Positions 51,600-64,000 of a stretch of DNA of 64,000 nt are shown piece by piece. Numbering within the stretch: position 1 is the stretch's first letter; the number at the start of each line of letters is the position of its first letter. Made by a program: the position numbers and the translations under genes. Below the pieces are notes generated by a model. That model did no database searches. It was not told the DNA's origin and saw only the letters and a list, made by a program, of their open reading frames with translations. Origin of the DNA: Ophthalmolycus amberensis. Its lineage: Eukaryota; Chordata; Actinopteri; Perciformes; Zoarcidae. Where the stretch lies: the NCBI GenBank assembly GCA_024529925.1, contig JAFEUB010001477.1, positions 62,001 through 126,000 of the forward strand, in the 5' to 3' direction.

Positions 51600-53498
51600 A
51601 TGTCGGCCTACACCCTTTGTTAAACGCTGACTTTCATTCATTTCCCTTTGCAAGTGAAAAGGTGCAAAAAGACAGGACATTTACATTGATATTATCATGA
51701 TTCCTCATAAATACCTTTATAGAACATATATTTAATAACTCCGAAGTATCCTATGTTCAAACTAAAATAAGAGCATAAAGGCCATTGAAAACCACATCTG
51801 AATAACACAGTCATTCCTTTTTCTCGACAATATATTTTGATCTAGAAGAGCACAATAGGGTTCAATCGTCAATAAGACAATTACAGGTATATTACAGCAC
51901 AATGACCTATAATAAAAAGGTACAGTTTGTAGATCTCATATGAAAACAGGAAGCATCACAATGATCAATGCGCAAGTCTTTCGTTTTTGACAATCCCATT
52001 CAAATCCATAATTTGTTCCTCTGCCAGTCAACGTGGACTAGAACGACACAATTGTATTTATTATAATTATGTGATTAGAGAGAAGCTGTAACAGTTTTAT
52101 TTCATTTTTTGTCCATGTCTCAGGATTTTGTCTGAAAAAAATCCAATTCAGCAAAATCCCTGCAGTAACTGAATCATAAATCATGCTTAGGATCACAAAA
52201 TCTTGCCTCACAAGCCAGATGAGATTCAGGAGCTACACAAACTTCCCTGACACAGCAGAGCTTGGCAGCATTTTGGTTATGTATTTTTTTTAATCAAAAA
52301 TGTATTTGTAATCATAAGTCAGCTTGAAGTGCTATTTAGAGCATTTTGGCAAATCACACAGAATTGACTAGAGATAAATATTGTATTTATTGGCTGATGT
52401 TTAAGGTGTTCTCACCTCACCAAGAGGCGCTCAATCATTAGGACTGTCCATCTATCTTCTCTGACAAAAACTAGCAAGGAAAGCAGCAGCTGTCACAGTT
52501 CTTTTCACAACCTCAGATCTATCAGCCTTGACATTTTCATAAACTGATTTTTCATAGTTTCAGAAAAGTAGTATCTTTCACAGCAACAGTGTCCTATTCA
52601 ACAAACAACCAAAGGTCCGTTAGAAAATTCCTGGAGTGTAATTAATTAAATAAAGATGGGAAAGGCAGTAGAATTCAGTAATTACAATATTACTTTAACA
52701 CTGGTCACAGTGATGTAGCTTTAATTCAATAACAACGATGGAAAGCCCCTTGGGCGGTTAACGCAAATGTAACACAATTTAATACTAAATTTGATCTTGA
52801 TTTAAAATCCTGATTATGGCACATTTGTTTCAGTTCACTTGTAGATCTTGAAATTGTTTTCATAACATTAAGTAAAATGTCTAACAAGCTTGAGAGCTGC
52901 TAACAATATTGTATTTACTTACGTGATATATACTGACTGCCACTGACAAATGGCAAGATGTCTGAATGCTAATGTTGTCAAAAGTGTTACAGTAGGCTAT
53001 TAAAACAATGTCGGCGATGCCATTCTCATTAGGTGCAAAGTGTATGTTTGTTATAATAAAGTGTCAGTCTTTAGAAAATAACAAAGCAGTTTCACAATTT
53101 AAAAATTCTACATCTGCTCCATCTGTGCTATGATAAAATCCCCAAAGGTCAAATTAAAACCCAAAATGTGCAACACCTGTATTTGCTCAACATGCATACA
53201 TATTTCCTCATGCAACATGGTCGTAAGATAAGTGCACATCCTCATTTGTAGAGGACCACAGATAACGGAGTTCATCTACCGGCAATCCCCAAATTGACTT
53301 CCTTTCTCTTTCATCCGACTGCACCACGTTAGAAGCATGACACCACTCAAGCCGTCAACGAATAAGCAGGCAGACAGATAATAGATTGCAAAACATCCTC
53401 ATTACCTTTAGTTGCGCATATGTTCTGGTCTCTTCCTCGACTTCCATGCTGATGCGGATACCGTTGAACACTCATTAACAGATTATTTTACACACTTG
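51600..53498. other. AT-rich intergenic segment
   Basis: Between the bhlhe40 upstream region and the itpr1 3' end. No exon, RNA gene or clear repeat was recognised. Confidence 0.5.
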
Positions 53499-53504
53499 TT
53501 TATT
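53499..53504 (-). terminator. Candidate itpr1 poly(A) signal
   Basis: First AATAAA on the minus strand after the itpr1 stop codon, giving a 3' UTR of about 1.2 kb. Further AATAAA motifs near 52.38 kb and 52.05 kb could be alternatives. Confidence 0.35.
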
Positions 53505-54743
53505 TAAATAGACTCAAAGAATGGAATGTACAATTCAGACACAAACCATCCATTCGTAGAAAAGTTCAGTTTGCTTAAGCATTACTCCAAATGTCTAATC
53601 TAATATTGTTTCCCCCTCACAGACGCTCAAACACTTAGACATTCTCAAGTGGGTCTTCTACAAAGTGCCTGAACAATTATTTGAGTGCTACAGAAAATAT
53701 CAGTGTTTTAGGATTAAATGGATGATAGGAAGATTACATAATTCAGTGCAGGATAAATCTAATTTAACTAACTTTTTAACATTTCTCCCAAATTCAATTA
53801 AGTTTGGTTCACATTATGCTTCCAATGTGACTCCATACCACTACTATCATTAAGCACAGCATGGAACCAGCTTAAGAGTGAAGCAGTCACATGATCTGCT
53901 CCTTCTCCACAGTATGGTTTGTTATAGAAAGGTTACTTTCTAGTATTTTTCTTAACAAATATCAAAGTGCCCTCAAAAACCTTTTTAATCTAAAGTGTTC
54001 TGGACCGTGCAGAACCTTCATTTGAGATTGCAAAAAATGTGAAAGTGATAATGAATGGGAAAAGAACAGTATAGATTTTATAACAGCATAAAGAGACTTT
54101 AAAAGTAAGGCGACCTCTTCTGGATTCTTTACAGGTGTTATTTAGCTCCATATTTCTAATATAAAATCAAATACCAGTTCCCAAAAATAGTTCATTCTTA
54201 TTTAGACATTGCATATTATTAAGTATTGCGGTCAGACAAAAGCAAAATGTGTTGTAGAGGTCATACAAACCTTCAAATACACATGTGACCTGAGTTTGCT
54301 GGAGCAACACTGAGGATCAAAACCGCAATAAAAGGCCACTTGAAAGCAATATCCCCTCAGGAACAACTTTGGTATGCTGTCAGTGTGGTGCAATGCAGAA
54401 GGCATTCAGGGTAGTAAAGCTGAAGTCAGTGTTTTCGTCTCCTAAACCCACAGGACTGGCTTCTCAGGTCCAGAGGCACTTGGTGCACACTCTCCCCCCC
54501 CCACACAGACACATCCACTCTACAGGCCGCCAGCAACGTACTCAGATAACTTCCACTTCACTCAGACACTCAGAAGCACGCATGTTGTAGAAACACTTAT
54601 TGGAGGAGTCTCTGGCGAAGTATACAGTCAGACATCGACCTAAATACATACTGGAGACGGACATGATTTGGCATTCTGCTGTATAACATGTGGCGCACTG
54701 ACATAAGTGCTAAGGCTCTGGTGATACTGTCCCCAAAGGGCCC
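53505..54743 (-). other. Probable itpr1 3' UTR
   Basis: AT-rich sequence directly after the itpr1 stop. No competing exon is seen on either strand. The extent depends on which poly(A) site is used. Confidence 0.45.
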
Positions 54744-57700
54744 TCAGGCAGGCTGCTGGGGATTGATGTTCATGTGAGGGGGATGACCAAGAAGACCAAT
54801 TCGTTGCTTCTGCTTCCTCTGCTCTGTCATCTGCAAGTGGGAAAAGAAAGTAGTTTTTAACCTTTTCAAAGGACAGCCGTCATCGCATACTGTGACTAAG
54901 TATGGTGCATTTTTAACCTGTGCATGAACAAACCCATTCCAAGGAAGACATGAGCAGAAAATACTGAAATAAACTACTTTATTATTAGCTTAGGCTGTCC
55001 GAGTCACCAGTTCCATAATGGTGGTTGTACAACAGTAATCCCCAATAACTCTTCCCATGTTATTGTTCATTATAATATGGTGGTCCTGAGTAATTACAGA
55101 ACCAAGGTGCATGTTGTCGATAACCTCCCAATGGCTGAACAAAGCCAAAGGCTGAAAGAGCCAATCCGGTTCAAACGGAGGGAAAATAAAAATAAATCAT
55201 GTGTGATGTACAGTACTACAAACTGAGGGTGTGCATGGTTTACTGTCACATGATCTACCTGTTCCTTGAGCTCAGTCAGCTGTCCAGACAGGTTGATAAC
55301 CAGCCTCATGGTCGACTCAAGCTTCTCCTGCAGGTTCCTGATTTCATTTTGCTCCCCCTCGGAATCGCTGCTCACCAGGGACATGGCGCGCATCCGTGGG
55401 AACCAGTCCAGGTTGTGCTCCTGTGGTCGACCAAGCACATTAGCCACTGGCTTTTGTACATTTACGAGGAGCTAATAAAGCTAAATTATGTCAAAAAAGG
55501 AATAGGTAATTCTAACAGGTAGGTGCTACCGTTTGTCAACCGAGTGCTTACATCTGAACTCCAAATGATGCTGGGCTACGGTCCGTTTTTTTTGAAGAAT
55601 CATGCTTGCATGGTATCATTGTCACAGGAGTAACAGTAAAAGACCTCAGACTGAGCTTATGTAGTACAACGGAAATCCCAGTGAACTGACCAACGATTCC
55701 TTTTCATGCTTTGGTCAGTTTAAGGGTTAGACTGCAACTAATGTACCGTCTCGTACTGTATTCCTGTTTGTCTGCAGCAGTCTGGTTATGTCATTTAATG
55801 TCTATGACCAGCGTATCTGTCAGTTGAGATTAGATAAGAGGAACACATTACTGTATTAAGGTGTGTGAAACGTGCCTGTAGGTGTTTACAAGTCTGACTC
55901 TGTAGCATAACCTGATGAAGCCTACTTGAACAAAGTTACTCTGCTAAAAACGTGACGCCGATCTTACTGCTCTTTCATTCAGGATTGCTACTCCAGGACA
56001 GCATGCTCTAATGATAATTGTAACCCATTTCAGGGAAAAGAGTAAGTCTGCACTGAGAAGGAGGATCCGGATGTGTGTTCTCAGGGTGTGTCTGCGCTCT
56101 TTATTTACCTTGATCATCTCAGCTACGTAGCTCTCGGGGCCTGTGTATTCAGTGGAGTCCTTAACTTTTACCAGCACAATAAAGAACAGGTAGTGCCACA
56201 TGTTGTGCTCCTCTTTGAAGTGTTCCTCAAAGGTCACTGTCTTGTTGTCAAACTTGTCCCGCTCCAGGCCTAGAGAGGGGCAATAACACAGATTATTTAT
56301 GGTACGAAGTTACAGCATTTTTAAGAACAAACAGGAGCTAGCCTCTATTACACTAGTATGTTCCGCAATGACATTGGGGAAGGGAACATTCCACTTTATG
56401 TGCTAGAATAATCCCCTCTGCCAATCAGTCAAGTTGCAATTTGCATCCAAAATGTCACCACTTCTTTCCCGTTTTCTAGACAAGATGCAGAGTGAGGTTG
56501 AGCCTGATTACCTGAACAGAAGTTATTTTAGCTACAGGTAAAAAAAAACACCTGCACAGGAAGTTAATGATGTAAATCAACGGTTGGCTACAGACCTGAA
56601 GACCTAAAAACCAATGCAAGATTGAAAGAAAGATCGTTGGCTTCTAAAACACAGCTGGAGGATGGAGAGCCACTTAAGCCTGCGGAGGTCGGCTGCTAAT
56701 CTCTGCATCTCCTGTTCCCTTGTGGTTCTTGTGGAAACCATAGAGACGGCAGCTCCCCCTGGGCCCTGGCCTTCTTTAAAATGAGTGAGTCAGAGCTGAT
56801 GGCTGGCTGGGTGACGAACTGTTCTCATTCCATATGCTTACCACTTGTCCAGAGTGCACGACCCAACTTACGCACGCACACGCTTGCTCACCTACAGCAT
56901 GTGCTGCTGGGCTCACACACATGTACTGTACAGTTGCGCACACACTCTGTAGCGTGTACTTTTTTTTTTTGGCACTCACGCATATAATGGACATATAAGG
57001 AAATGCAGATGCCGCTACAGAAAGGGTCAGAGTATAGGTAATCAGTGAAGTTGCACAACACAGATGGCGTGAAAATTAAGTTTGTGCTTGTGAGTGAGAG
57101 GGAGAAAATGTCTGGGCGTGTGAGACAGACATGAATTATGGAGGCGAGCAGAGCAGTGGCAGGAAGCTCTCATGACTCAGCCTTCTTTGGAACTACAGCT
57201 AAGTGAAAAAGAGGGAGAGGGGGGGGGGAGGGGGCTGCAACAAACTACATGCACAGAGATACCAGAAACCACAGACACACCATGAAATCAAACACCCTGA
57301 AAGGGGATTTTGGGACTTTACCGAGTGATATGAGCTGGATTGTGGAAGAGAGTACTAATGACGCACAGTCTTTGAAACACAGAGCACATCCAACAACAGA
57401 GCACAGCTCTACCGGGCTGGCAGGGTGCCCTGATGATTAGAGAAGTAATTCTGGCACTGGAAAGTTAGAGGTTTGATTGCAATGACAATATCATTATGAA
57501 AATATTCTAGCACAAGCGGCAGCAGAGAGAGCTGTGCCACATACGATAAAAGTGGGAGTAGATATATGAATGTCTGTGGCACCGTGCAATGTATTGCTTA
57601 TTGTGTCACCATGTAGCAACTGAAAAAAGACATTCGGGAACCAACAACTGCTCTCTAAACAGATGAAGAGCAGTCTCACCGCAGATGAAGCAAGTAGTCT

Positions 57701-58675
57701 TCAGGACTTCTTCTTTCTTCTGTTTTTCACTCCTCAGGTCAGCAAAGGTGTCGATGATTACGCCAAAGATGAGGTTGAGGACGATGATGATGACCATGAA
57801 GAAGAACAGCAGGTCGTATATCACTCTGGCTGCAAACAGTGGCTCCTGCGAACGGAACAGAAACACAGCAATAACTTCTGTACAGGAAGTGTTCAGAGGT
57901 AGTGACTAGAAATTATTAACTTTATTTTGACAACAGAGAACAATTAAAAGTAAATTTAAGATGAGATTTGACTGTATTGTGGAGGGCTAATGTAGAAAGA
58001 TTGTCCTATTTAAATGTATGACCCAAAGGGCAGGTCTTCACATCAACATACGTGTAGGATGTTATGAGTTTAAAACGAGGTTAACCTTCGTCATCATGGA
58101 TGTTAATGGAAACACAAGACCACAAGTGAAACCTGCCAGATGCTACAGTAACAGAGCCGGCAGAAAGCCGGTCAACCTGATGCAGCCTGTTTCTGTCTCG
58201 GTAGTACACAGACAAATGTTTATTTTACATCATTAGCCAATCGAGCCACAACGGACTTCAATGTCTACATACTGTGCTGTAAGCACATTGGTGAATCTCA
58301 TTCACTCATTTTCCATTTTAGTTAATCCTTTAAAAAGTAATCATCACCAGCCTAATGCACTGCCACTCAAACATAGGTAGCAACAATGTACTGAGCCACT
58401 CTTCCACCCATTGTGATTGTGTGGGTTGAATACGTGACTTTTTGGCCTGAGTTGCATTGTGTTGTGAATATGCGAGGCGGATAGTCACGTCCTCTTTTGA
58501 CATTATTAGCGGTTGAGCCTGAATTCGGGGGAAATCTATCTTGAGGTTTGACTCTGACACAAGGCGGAGGTAGTACAGCTGCAGGGAAACATTGTGAAAC
58601 CTCCATTTCTTTTTAAAAACAAGCCAGCTCACATGACCCTCGCTGCAGCAGTGGGTGACACGCACACACACACGT

Positions 58676-58715
<40 letters not shown>

Positions 58716-61700
58716 GTAAGGGGCCTATCTTCAGAGTTGCACATACCTCTTTGGAAGGCTTGCGGAGTACATCCCCTACACCTCCTCCACTCCTCAAGCC
58801 ATGACTCAGCACAGTAACGATACACATAAGTAGAGAGTCGCACGTCCGCTCCATGTTGCTGTCCTGCTCACCGCCATTCCCCAAATCTGAAGAAGCAGAG
58901 AGGAAAGCTTAAATCTAATAATGTAAAAAGTGACTTATTTTTATGGTGTATATCAATTTACAGACCCACATAAACAACCCTGCAGCACCAGAGAATGCTG
59001 TTTACACTGTAATGCTTTATGAGCCGGTATACCAAGGTCATTAGGACCACTAGTACATTATGGTATTTGATGAGATTGCATTGTGCTTGTATTGTTCATA
59101 CACAGTATAGACTCAAAGGAGTTATGATAAACAATCTAAGTAGAGTATTAACTTGTTTTGAAATACTCTCTGAATATAAATATATATTAGACACCTGTTT
59201 TAGAGTAGGATTTGATAGCCATGTAGTCAGTGTAAATAGGGTATCATCTGCTATTTAAACATCCTCGGCGTAGTTGCAGAACTTAATATCTGTTGGAACC
59301 TTGTTTACGTGTTGTGGTTCACAGTGTGACGGCGGAGAGTCAAAGCAGAAGTGTTTTTGTTTCGCTGGAATGTGACAACACCTTTGGTTGAACTTGTGAG
59401 CCAGACAGAAAAACAAAGATGAACATTTCTGAAAGATTTATCCAATTTGATAAAGTTTACAGTTAATAGCCGAATGACCTCTGACCCAGTCAAATGGTGA
59501 TCCGCCTGCTAACTGTGTGTATCACTGGCCAAATCATTTTATAGTTTTTATGTCTTCTAAACACTTCTGTTTTTACTGAAATGTGGTCACATGTTGATGT
59601 CGTATGAGGGCCAGTGAGGTCACATGAGAATGGTTTGGCAGTTATGTGAGAGTCAATGGAGTCACATGAATGAAATTGTGAATTGGTGTGAAGCTGCAGA
59701 ACAGGACGAAACTGCAAAAACATCAAACTATTTTCCTTTCACTTGTCTTTTGCCTGAAGAGGCTAAGGATGATTTCCAAATAGTTCAGCTCTACAATACA
59801 TTATTTCCAGTTCTCCACTTCTCTTAGACATCACCATGAACAATTCATACATGGGACCACTTCAACTTCCCAAATATGGAGATTAGTCTAGAAACTTTGA
59901 CCCCAGACTTTTCTAACCCTGCAATGAAAATGAACCAAATTATAAACTGAGTTTGTTGTTATCACCCATATAAAACCCAGTGTTGCAGTTTACATTACCT
60001 TCCTGCAGGGCTTCCGTGGTGCAATTCTCACCAATCCCTCCCAGACACATTCCTGCAGGCAGAAACTCACTGGCCAGACTGGCTCCATTTTCTAGAGAGT
60101 AAGAACGAATGTTGCAAACGTTTCCTTGTCTTTTCAAAAATGAAAACCTACATTCTGTGATCTCTAAAGCCGTTGGTCAAAAATGATTGAAAGACAGGAG
60201 TCTGCCCTCACTCAGAGTTGTGTTGGGGATACGATCCACCTCCAGGATGAAGTCGTCTTTGAAGAAAATGTAGCCAACGATGGAGAAGAGGTAGACCAAG
60301 ATAAGAGCCAGCACAGCGGTGAGCACGATCGAGCGTCCATTACGAGTAACACTCTTGATTACATTCAGCAAGGTCTCTTCTCTGTATACCAGGTCAAACA
60401 GCTACAGAGGCAACACACACGTTATAAACAAAAAGGATAAACACCTAAAAATAGATTCATGTGAAGTGACTTAAGGACGTATATAGTGCATTAAGTTAGG
60501 TTACATAATACCATCATCTGCATACAGGGAGGCCAGTGTTTGATGCTCGGTGAATGTGAGGTTACACAAGAAAGTACAAGTGGCAAGAAACAAATAGGTT
60601 TGTTGGATTCAATTTGCGGGGGTTTTTTCTATTACGCTGAATCAGCTCAGTTTTCTCTGTCTGACATGAATTACATGATTTTTCAGCATCTTGTTATTAA
60701 AAAAATATGGAAATATGTTGCACTGCATCTGCAGAGGAGCTGCTTGGGCCCGTGTGAATGGAAGACGTTATAAAGCAGACCTGAGGCAGTTAACACCTCC
60801 ACAACAAGAAAAAGACAGAAACACCATTGAAGCACAATATCAGGCATCTTCTGGCAAGTACCGGTAGGATATATATGGAAAGCTAAGGCTACATTCAGAG
60901 AGACAAGTAATATTTTACTCATGGTTTTAATTTAAACCTGCTGCCCTTTAGAGTAGGTTTGTGTGATTGTTTTTGCAAAGCATCTGTTCTTAGTGTGTGT
61001 GTGTGTGTGTGTATTCACAGGGTGCGTGTGTGTTTCTCTCACCAGCAGACTGTAGAAAAAGACATGGACAAACACCCCCAGAGAGCAGATGATGAGGTAG
61101 AGGAGGTGGTAGAGGAACTCAAAGTCAAACACCATGGCTCTGTAGCCCCGTGTGAAGGTTCCTCGGTTCCCCACGAAACTTATCAGGAAGATGATTTTAT
61201 TGCACACCTGGAAGATGAAGTCTCTTTAGTAATAACAATAATGGACAATCAACTGTTAATAATTTAAATATTGGAAAGTCGTGGCCTTGGCTCAGGGACA
61301 AATACACAAAATGTGGCTTTTCAAGGTAAATGAGGGCACATATAGTATGTTTACATGCACATAAGTAACCTGGTTATTGTTTGCTTTCTGCGGTAACTTG
61401 GTTTCTTTAAAGATCATTTAAACCAAACACGAGGGAAAGGGATTAACAAAAACCCGGTCAACATGGCCTCTTTGGATGAACCGGAATTCTTGGTCATGTA
61501 TACACTTAAGCGAGTTGGTGAAAGGGTTTTCTTTTTTCTTTGAACAACAATGCATGTACGTGATCCATTTTAACAATGAAATCTTAAGTCTGACTAAAAA
61601 TATAACTGAAACTATTGGCGGTTATTTGAAAAATCCACACAGCTGCAAAGAAAAAGAAAAGAAAACACACGGTTCAACAATGTCAAACACAATCAGGGAG

Positions 61701-62939
61701 AAATCCGACTCCTGACCAGCTGCATGTAAACTAGATTTTAGAGCAACCAGGTTACTGCAGTCCATGGTAACGAGTTCTCTGATTTCCTGCATTAACTTGA
61801 TCTCTCTCAATAACCCGGTTTCTTTTGTACAGCTAAACGTAGCGATTGAGGAGAGAGATAATCGAGGCGTGTGCAAGACTTTATTTTGTGTGTGTGTTTG
61901 TGTTTAAGAGCACATCTAGAAAATCTCTAGTGGGTGCAGGGGTGTCGCTCTCTCTTGGCTTCAGTGACGCACTTCACACCCTGTAGCGCAGCCAGGCGCT
62001 GCCAAGGAGAAGTGTGAGGCCAGGGGAGCAACACCACCGGCAGCCGGTGCACCGGCCTGCCAAGTGGGCATGAGTGTGAGTGAGAGTTGAAAGAAGAACT
62101 GGAACTAGTGCGGTGGAGGTTTCTCAGCACATACCCAGTGCGTGTGAATAGGGAAATAGAAATGGTCTTTAACATTTCTCTGGGGAACATTACAAACCAC
62201 ACAGACACACCCTTTCACACAGGAGGAGAACATTTAAAGGGTTAGTTCACTCAATATACAAACATGTTACTCGCCTTTAACAGCCATGCAGATAGTTTTG
62301 ACTCAATTTGTCCACATTTTCAGATATTCTGAGATTTCTGCTCCGACTCCAATACAATGGAGGGGAATGAATTTCATCAGAGGTGCTCACACACGGTCAG
62401 TTCTCATAGGGACGAGGCTCGTCTGTCGATACTAGTTCCAACTTTTATTTGCAATAATGATATGACAAAATACAAAAGCACAAAACCCTCACATTTCAGA
62501 AGCTGGAAACAGAGAACATTCGCCATGATGATTGAAAAATTTAACTATTAAATCGATTATGAAAATAGTTGCTGGTTCATTTTTGTTTGGCTCAGTTAAT
62601 GAACTAATTGTTTCAGCTCTGCAAAATTCCATTTCCTTCCCTTGAATTTGAGTGGCAACACAAATTTCAGAGACGGATATCTCACCAGCCCGGGAACTCA
62701 AACCATAACTAACTGCGTGACTGGTAAGTTGGGTGAACTGACCATTTAAAGCAGACTACTCACATTGAAGGCACCCAGAAGGAAGAGGGTGGGCTCCAGG
62801 CCAACAGAGAAGATGAGGCGGAGGATGGTGATAATGACGAGGGCACGAATGCCCAGCGGTTGGGGCATGATGACAACAATGGCCAGTGTTGCCAAGACTC
62901 CCATCCACAGCAGGGCAGAAAGGTGAGGATCCAGCATCC
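54744..62939 (-). CDS. itpr1: Inositol 1,4,5-trisphosphate receptor type 1, C-terminal part
   Basis: ER-membrane Ca2+ release channel opened by IP3 and Ca2+. Nine 3' coding exons, about 445 aa, all phases matching: 62939-62764, 61207-61043, 60401-60212, 60091-59999, 58886-58747, 57845-57680, 56269-56109, 55420-55259, 54830-54744. Order: a membrane segment ending LRLIFSVG.EPTLFLLGAFN; CNKIIFLISFVGN; LFDLVYREETLLNVIKSVTR with TM5 (ALILVYLFSIVGY); a luminal loop with NTT and NCT glycosylation sites; the pore helix and filter LRSGGGVGD; TM6 (VIIIVLNLIFGVIIDTFADL); the zinc-binding linker with CFIC and HFKEEHNMWHY; the coiled coil after NLDWFPRMRAMSLV. The terminal MTEQRKQKQRIGLLGHPPHM is the type 1 tail; ITPR2 and ITPR3 end differently. 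The 5' exons, including the IP3-binding core, lie beyond 64 kb. Whether this is itpr1a or itpr1b is undecided. Confidence 0.93.
57424..57482 (+). mobile_element. tRNA-derived SINE fragment
   Basis: GATTAGAGAAGTAATTCTGG is followed by AGGTTTGATTGC, a B-box-like motif with one or two changes. It is a decayed tRNA-like head in an itpr1 intron. The assignment rests on the A-box/B-box spacing only. Confidence 0.45.
58662..58710. repeat. (CA)n microsatellite in itpr1 intron
   Basis: About 22 CA units with a CGTG interruption near 58673. It sits only about 36 bp from the splice donor of the exon ending RKPSKE. Confidence 0.9.
60993..61012. repeat. (TG)n tract near itpr1 exon
   Basis: Ten TG units within 35 bp of the donor site of exon 61043-61207. 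Confidence 0.85.
61345..61830. mobile_element. Foldback/MITE-like repeat in itpr1 intron
   Basis: GTTTACATGC near 61349 recurs as its inverse GCATGTAAAC at 61722-61731. Related words (GTAACCTGGTTATTG, CAACCAGGTTAC, AACCCGGT) recur on both strands through the block. This layout is typical of fish MITEs with internal palindromes. Boundaries are approximate and there is no transposase. Confidence 0.55.
62233..62750. mobile_element. MITE with 18-bp terminal inverted repeats
   Basis: TTTAAAGGGTTAGTTCAC at 62233-62250 is matched at 16 of 18 positions by the reverse complement of 62733-62750. The left end resembles a dispersed fish element that begins AGGGTTAGTTCACCC. Total length is 518 bp with no coding capacity. 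It ends 13 bp short of the itpr1 exon at 62764-62939. Confidence 0.65.
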
Positions 62940-64000
62940 CTGCAGAAGATAAATGCAGGTATTAATGCACATGCAAGGACTCTTGCTACAATTGCTGTAT
63001 TTGACAAGCCTATAACATAGTGAATTGGTCATACATTGAATATTAATGAATCGTGTTGCGAGGATTACACCGCAGCTTAGAAGAGGCCTTGTCCGTATTT
63101 GAACTGTTCTGTCTCTCAGGCAGGCCTTGGGCCTTCATTAGTGAGACTTTTAACTCAGAGTCATAACACCCAAAAGTATATGACGTACTTTTTTTTTGTG
63201 TGTGTGCTTTAAGCTTTGCTGAGAGCCTACTTTATTTATTTATTTAAAAGGGACCATGTACAGTTTAAACATAAATGTCTCCATTCGATGCACTGTACCA
63301 GATTGTAGCTTAAGCTAATTTGCATCTGCAGTCCCTTGGCAGGTCAAACAAGTAAACAACAACACAGTAAAAGGAAAAGACATAATACAGAGATATACCA
63401 CAAAAAACATACAAGACACCCAATACAACGCTACACACAAATAGCACATCAAAACCTTATGCTTCCCTTGATCCCAAGGTAAATCCAGGATTAGTGTCCG
63501 AGACATGGGTTTCATGGGGCAATAAATCACTCAGGCTAAAACCCTGGATCAGGTTTGATCAGCCTAAAAACGAGGCCACACCCAACCTTCTGCCTCTGTT
63601 ACTGACCCCCTTTCTTAAAGCACAGGGCTAACATGTGTGCAAGTGTCCATGTTAGTAAGCACTCTATGAGCGCTGGGCATTGAGTACTCAGAGAAGATAG
63701 AAAAGGAAAATAAATGAATGTGTTGGTAATAGAAAGGTAGAAAAAGATCAAGAGAAAATGGTGAAAGAGAAAGAAAAAGGAAAATGGGGCAGAACTGCAA
63801 GGATTGAGAAAAACAGTGCGAGGGAGTTGTAGTGAATGAGAAGGCAGAGGGGGAGTACTGCGGGTAAGGGAGCCCTCCTTCCCTCCCCTACTTCCTTGAC
63901 TATCTCCCTCTCCTTCCCTTCCTCCGGATTTCTCTCCCGCCCAATCCCTGTGGAGATCACATGACAGGTGCCACTTACATAACAGCCATCTCTAAAAATA
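62940..64000 (-). other. itpr1 intron reaching the window edge
   Basis: No conserved ITPR1 exon is recognisable here. A repeat fragment lies near 63.23-63.35 kb. A good GTAAGT donor-like site on the minus strand lies at 63973-63978 next to the window end, so another exon could start at the edge. Confidence 0.5.
63225..63350. mobile_element. Dispersed fish repeat fragment
   Basis: (TTTA)n precedes AAAAGGGACCATGTACAGT and then TGCACTGTACCAGATT, text I associate with a common teleost retroelement tail. Family and boundaries are uncertain. Confidence 0.45.

Noticed and set aside
57219..57234. Long G run in an itpr1 intron as a G-quadruplex
   Set aside because: It is mainly one homopolymer run, without clear separate G-runs and loops.
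1..64000. CRISPR arrays, bacterial operons, integrated virus genes
   Set aside because: No regularly spaced unique-spacer repeats, no compact intronless gene clusters and no recognisable viral protein were seen.

Overview
The window is nuclear DNA from a ray-finned (teleost) fish. The evidence is vertebrate multi-exon genes with GT-AG introns, very dense (CA)n and (GA)n microsatellites, and fish-type tRNA-derived SINEs, MITEs and LINE tails. No prokaryotic operon, CRISPR array or viral gene is visible. All exon models were assembled by eye from splice sites, reading-frame phase and remembered family sequences; no alignment was run.

Layout. Positions 1 to about 16.4 kb hold no gene I can support and are rich in microsatellites. 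Positions 16.8-39.1 kb, minus strand, hold a complete 24-exon SLC4 bicarbonate transporter that best fits slc4a8 (NDCBE), with a 10-kb first intron. Positions 39.1-41.0 kb are a head-to-head intergenic segment with a 100-bp AT-rich pentanucleotide array and two RFX/X-box-like sites. Positions 41.0-45.75 kb, plus strand, hold a complete 13-exon ttll3 (tubulin glycine ligase). Positions 45.75-48.3 kb hold the two convergent 3' ends. Positions 48.3-50.5 kb, minus strand, hold a complete 5-exon bhlhe40 (DEC1), followed by its promoter with E-boxes. Positions 51.5-54.7 kb are AT-rich sequence and the probable itpr1 3' UTR. From 54.7 kb to the window edge, minus strand, lie the last nine coding exons I can identify of itpr1, covering the pore, the linker zinc-finger region and the C-terminal tail; the 5' part of that gene lies beyond 64 kb.

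The genes are ordinary cellular genes and do not form a dedicated system. The itpr1-bhlhe40 order and shared orientation match the tetrapod ITPR1-BHLHE40 linkage, whereas an slc4a8-type gene beside ttll3 does not match human gene order (SLC4A8 is on 12q, TTLL3 on 3p). I found no convincing undescribed system. The most useful leads are candidate cis-elements (X-box pair, exonic X-box-like palindrome, E-box pair at bhlhe40), the unresolved slc4a8 C-terminus, and the very short ttll3 start exons.
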